Source: Acidobacteriota bacterium
GTDB taxonomy: Bacteria; Acidobacteriota; Vicinamibacteria; Vicinamibacterales; UBA2999
NCBI GenBank assembly: GCA_947465275.1
Contig: CANIAI010000162.1
Location: 1-6,030, forward strand
DNA length: 6,030 nucleotides
Direction: 5' to 3'
Below the pieces are notes generated by a model. The model was not told the origin of the DNA. It searched no databases and worked only from the letters and a program-made list of their open reading frames with translations. The position numbers and the translations under genes were made by a program. Positions 5,218-6,030 of this stretch are shown one piece after another (the first letter of the stretch is position 1; each line of letters starts with the position of its first letter).

Positions 5218-6030
5218 CAGGACTCCTGGTCGCCGTCAGACAGTGGCGGCTCCATCGATTGTAGGTCGGTCACGAGGCGATAGACACCGGGCGAAAGCAG
5301 GGTCGCGAATCCGTCGGCCACGAGCGCGCGATTGCCGCGTCCGGCCTCTGCCCGCGACACCCCGATCACGCGCGCCAGCTCGCCGCGCACGGTGAGCCCG
5401 GCGCCCGTGAGGAACGTCCTCGCGAGCTCGCGCACGGCGTTCTCGCGGCCCAGGCGACGGCGGAGCGCGTCGGGGAAGCGGCCGACCGCGAGCGTCCAGG
5501 TGTAGGTGAACTTCGGTTCGTAGAAGACGGCGCCAGGCACCACGATCATCGCCGCCTGCAGTTCGTCCATCGCGCGGTTGAACTGCGGACGATCGGCGAT
5601 GCCCGATTCATTTCGCAGCTCGGACGAGGTCATCTCCCACTCGCGCCGCAGCACCTTCAGGATCTGCTGCGCAGGCCTGCTCAGGCGCTTCGCCTCGTCC
5701 GTGCGCCGCACGCCCCAGATCGCGTGGAAATACGGGATCAGCCGGGGCGCGATGAAGAGGCTCCGGCCGCGCGCCAGCTTCGCGTAGTAGATGCGTCCGC
5801 GGCGGAGGATGTCGTCCTTCAGCGTCCAGGTCAGCGAGGTTTCGGGGTCCTTCTGCACGTGGCGTGGCAGCACCGCGTCACGCCGTCCGCAGACCGCGAC
5901 GTACAGCGAGGGTCCCGAGCGCCGCGAGTCGGTGAGGCAGGCGGCGAAGCCGACCCGCTCGATGAAGCGCTCGGCCTGGTGTACCGTCTCGACCTGCCGG
6001 GTGGCATCGCGGTGCCAATGGTGGTCGCGA
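5217..6030 (-). CDS. AlkZ-related winged-helix protein, N terminus outside window
   Basis: The frame is open from the right edge (first full codon 6029-6027) to the TGA at 5219-5217, giving 270 visible residues. The GTG at 5873 is therefore not the real start: 52 more coherent residues precede it, including RFIERVGFAACLTD and SGPSLYVAVCGRRDA. The middle part (LTWTLKDDILRRGRIYYAKL and LFIAPRLIPYFHAIWG) resembles proteins annotated as AlkZ-related in the HTH_42 winged-helix group. RLSRPAQQILKVLRREWEMT onward (visible residues about 115-170) reads as one winged helix, and LTVRGELARVIGVSRAEAGR (about 225-260) as another. AlkZ/YcaQ proteins are DNA glycosylases that remove bulky alkyl adducts and unhook crosslinks, but I cannot locate their catalytic Q-x-Q/Q-x-D motif here, so the activity is unknown. 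A regulatory DNA-binding role is an alternative. The stop shares a base with the hemH start (TGATG), so the two genes form one transcript. Confidence 0.75.
   Translation of the reverse strand, partial: RDHHWHRDATRQVETVHQAERFIERVGFAACLTDSRRSGPSLYVAVCGRRDAVLPRHVQKDPETSLTWTLKDDILRRGRIYYAKLARGRSLFIAPRLIPYFHAIWGVRRTDEAKRLSRPAQQILKVLRREWEMTSSELRNESGIADRPQFNRAMDELQAAMIVVPGAVFYEPKFTYTWTLAVGRFPDALRRRLGRENAVRELARTFLTGAGLTVRGELARVIGVSRAEAGRGNRALVADGFATLLSPGVYRLVTDLQSMEPPLSDGDQES
5223..5227 (-). promoter_or_regulatory. Shine-Dalgarno site of hemH inside the end of the upstream gene
   Basis: On the minus strand, AGGAG is followed by TCCTG and then the hemH ATG, a spacing of 5 bases. It lies within the last codons of the AlkZ-related gene, whose TGA overlaps the ATG. 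This fixes the hemH start and indicates translational coupling. Confidence 0.8.

Noticed and set aside
3937..5283. 448-residue open frame on the + strand across the 2H gene end and opposite hemH
   Set aside because: It runs through two confirmed genes and the hairpin between them, and its product is low-complexity Arg/Ala/Asp/His sequence. It is a GC-driven shadow.
5217..5873. GTG at 5873 as the start of the AlkZ-related gene
   Set aside because: The frame stays open to the window edge, and the 52 residues upstream continue the same protein in a family-like way, so the start lies outside the window.

Overview
This is a gene-dense, very GC-rich stretch of bacterial chromosome. It holds seven protein-coding genes, two of them cut by the window edges, with almost no non-coding DNA. 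The longest gap is 61 bases, so no gene-free stretch reaches 300 bases. I see no rRNA, tRNA, CRISPR array, insertion sequence or phage gene. The gene set suggests an environmental Acidobacteriota-like bacterium, perhaps of the Vicinamibacteria. It combines a secreted M61 peptidase with a PDZ domain, a ferrochelatase of the type seen in Actinobacteria and Acidobacteria, and an AlkZ-related winged-helix protein. This placement is inferred from protein style and base composition only.

Layout from left to right: (1) the C-terminal end of an FAD-linked oxidase of the glycolate oxidase/D-lactate dehydrogenase family on the + strand (1-448). (2) A three-gene block on the - strand, read from 3514 down to 502: a secreted M61 metallopeptidase, an unrecognised coiled-coil protein with three membrane segments, and a small four-helix membrane protein. 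Gaps are 13 and 9 bases, and the ribosome binding site of the last gene overlaps the preceding stop codon. (3) A 61-base divergent intergenic region (3515-3575), followed by a + strand 2H phosphoesterase ('2'-5' RNA ligase' family) gene (3576-4169). (4) A convergent junction where two stop codons lie 4 bases apart, inside a GC-rich bulged hairpin that probably terminates transcription both ways. (5) A - strand pair read from the right edge: an AlkZ-related winged-helix protein (5' end outside the window), then ferrochelatase hemH. Their stop and start codons share one base (TGATG), with a good Shine-Dalgarno sequence.

Most genes have recognisable families: flavin-dependent 2-hydroxyacid oxidation, extracytoplasmic peptide cleavage, RNA end or cyclic-phosphate chemistry, and heme biosynthesis. 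The least explained parts are the two small membrane proteins behind the M61 peptidase, the tight coupling of a DNA-repair-like winged-helix protein to hemH, and a cysteine motif at the C terminus of the 2H protein. I found no convincing large undescribed system. The leads below are modest and are labelled as such.
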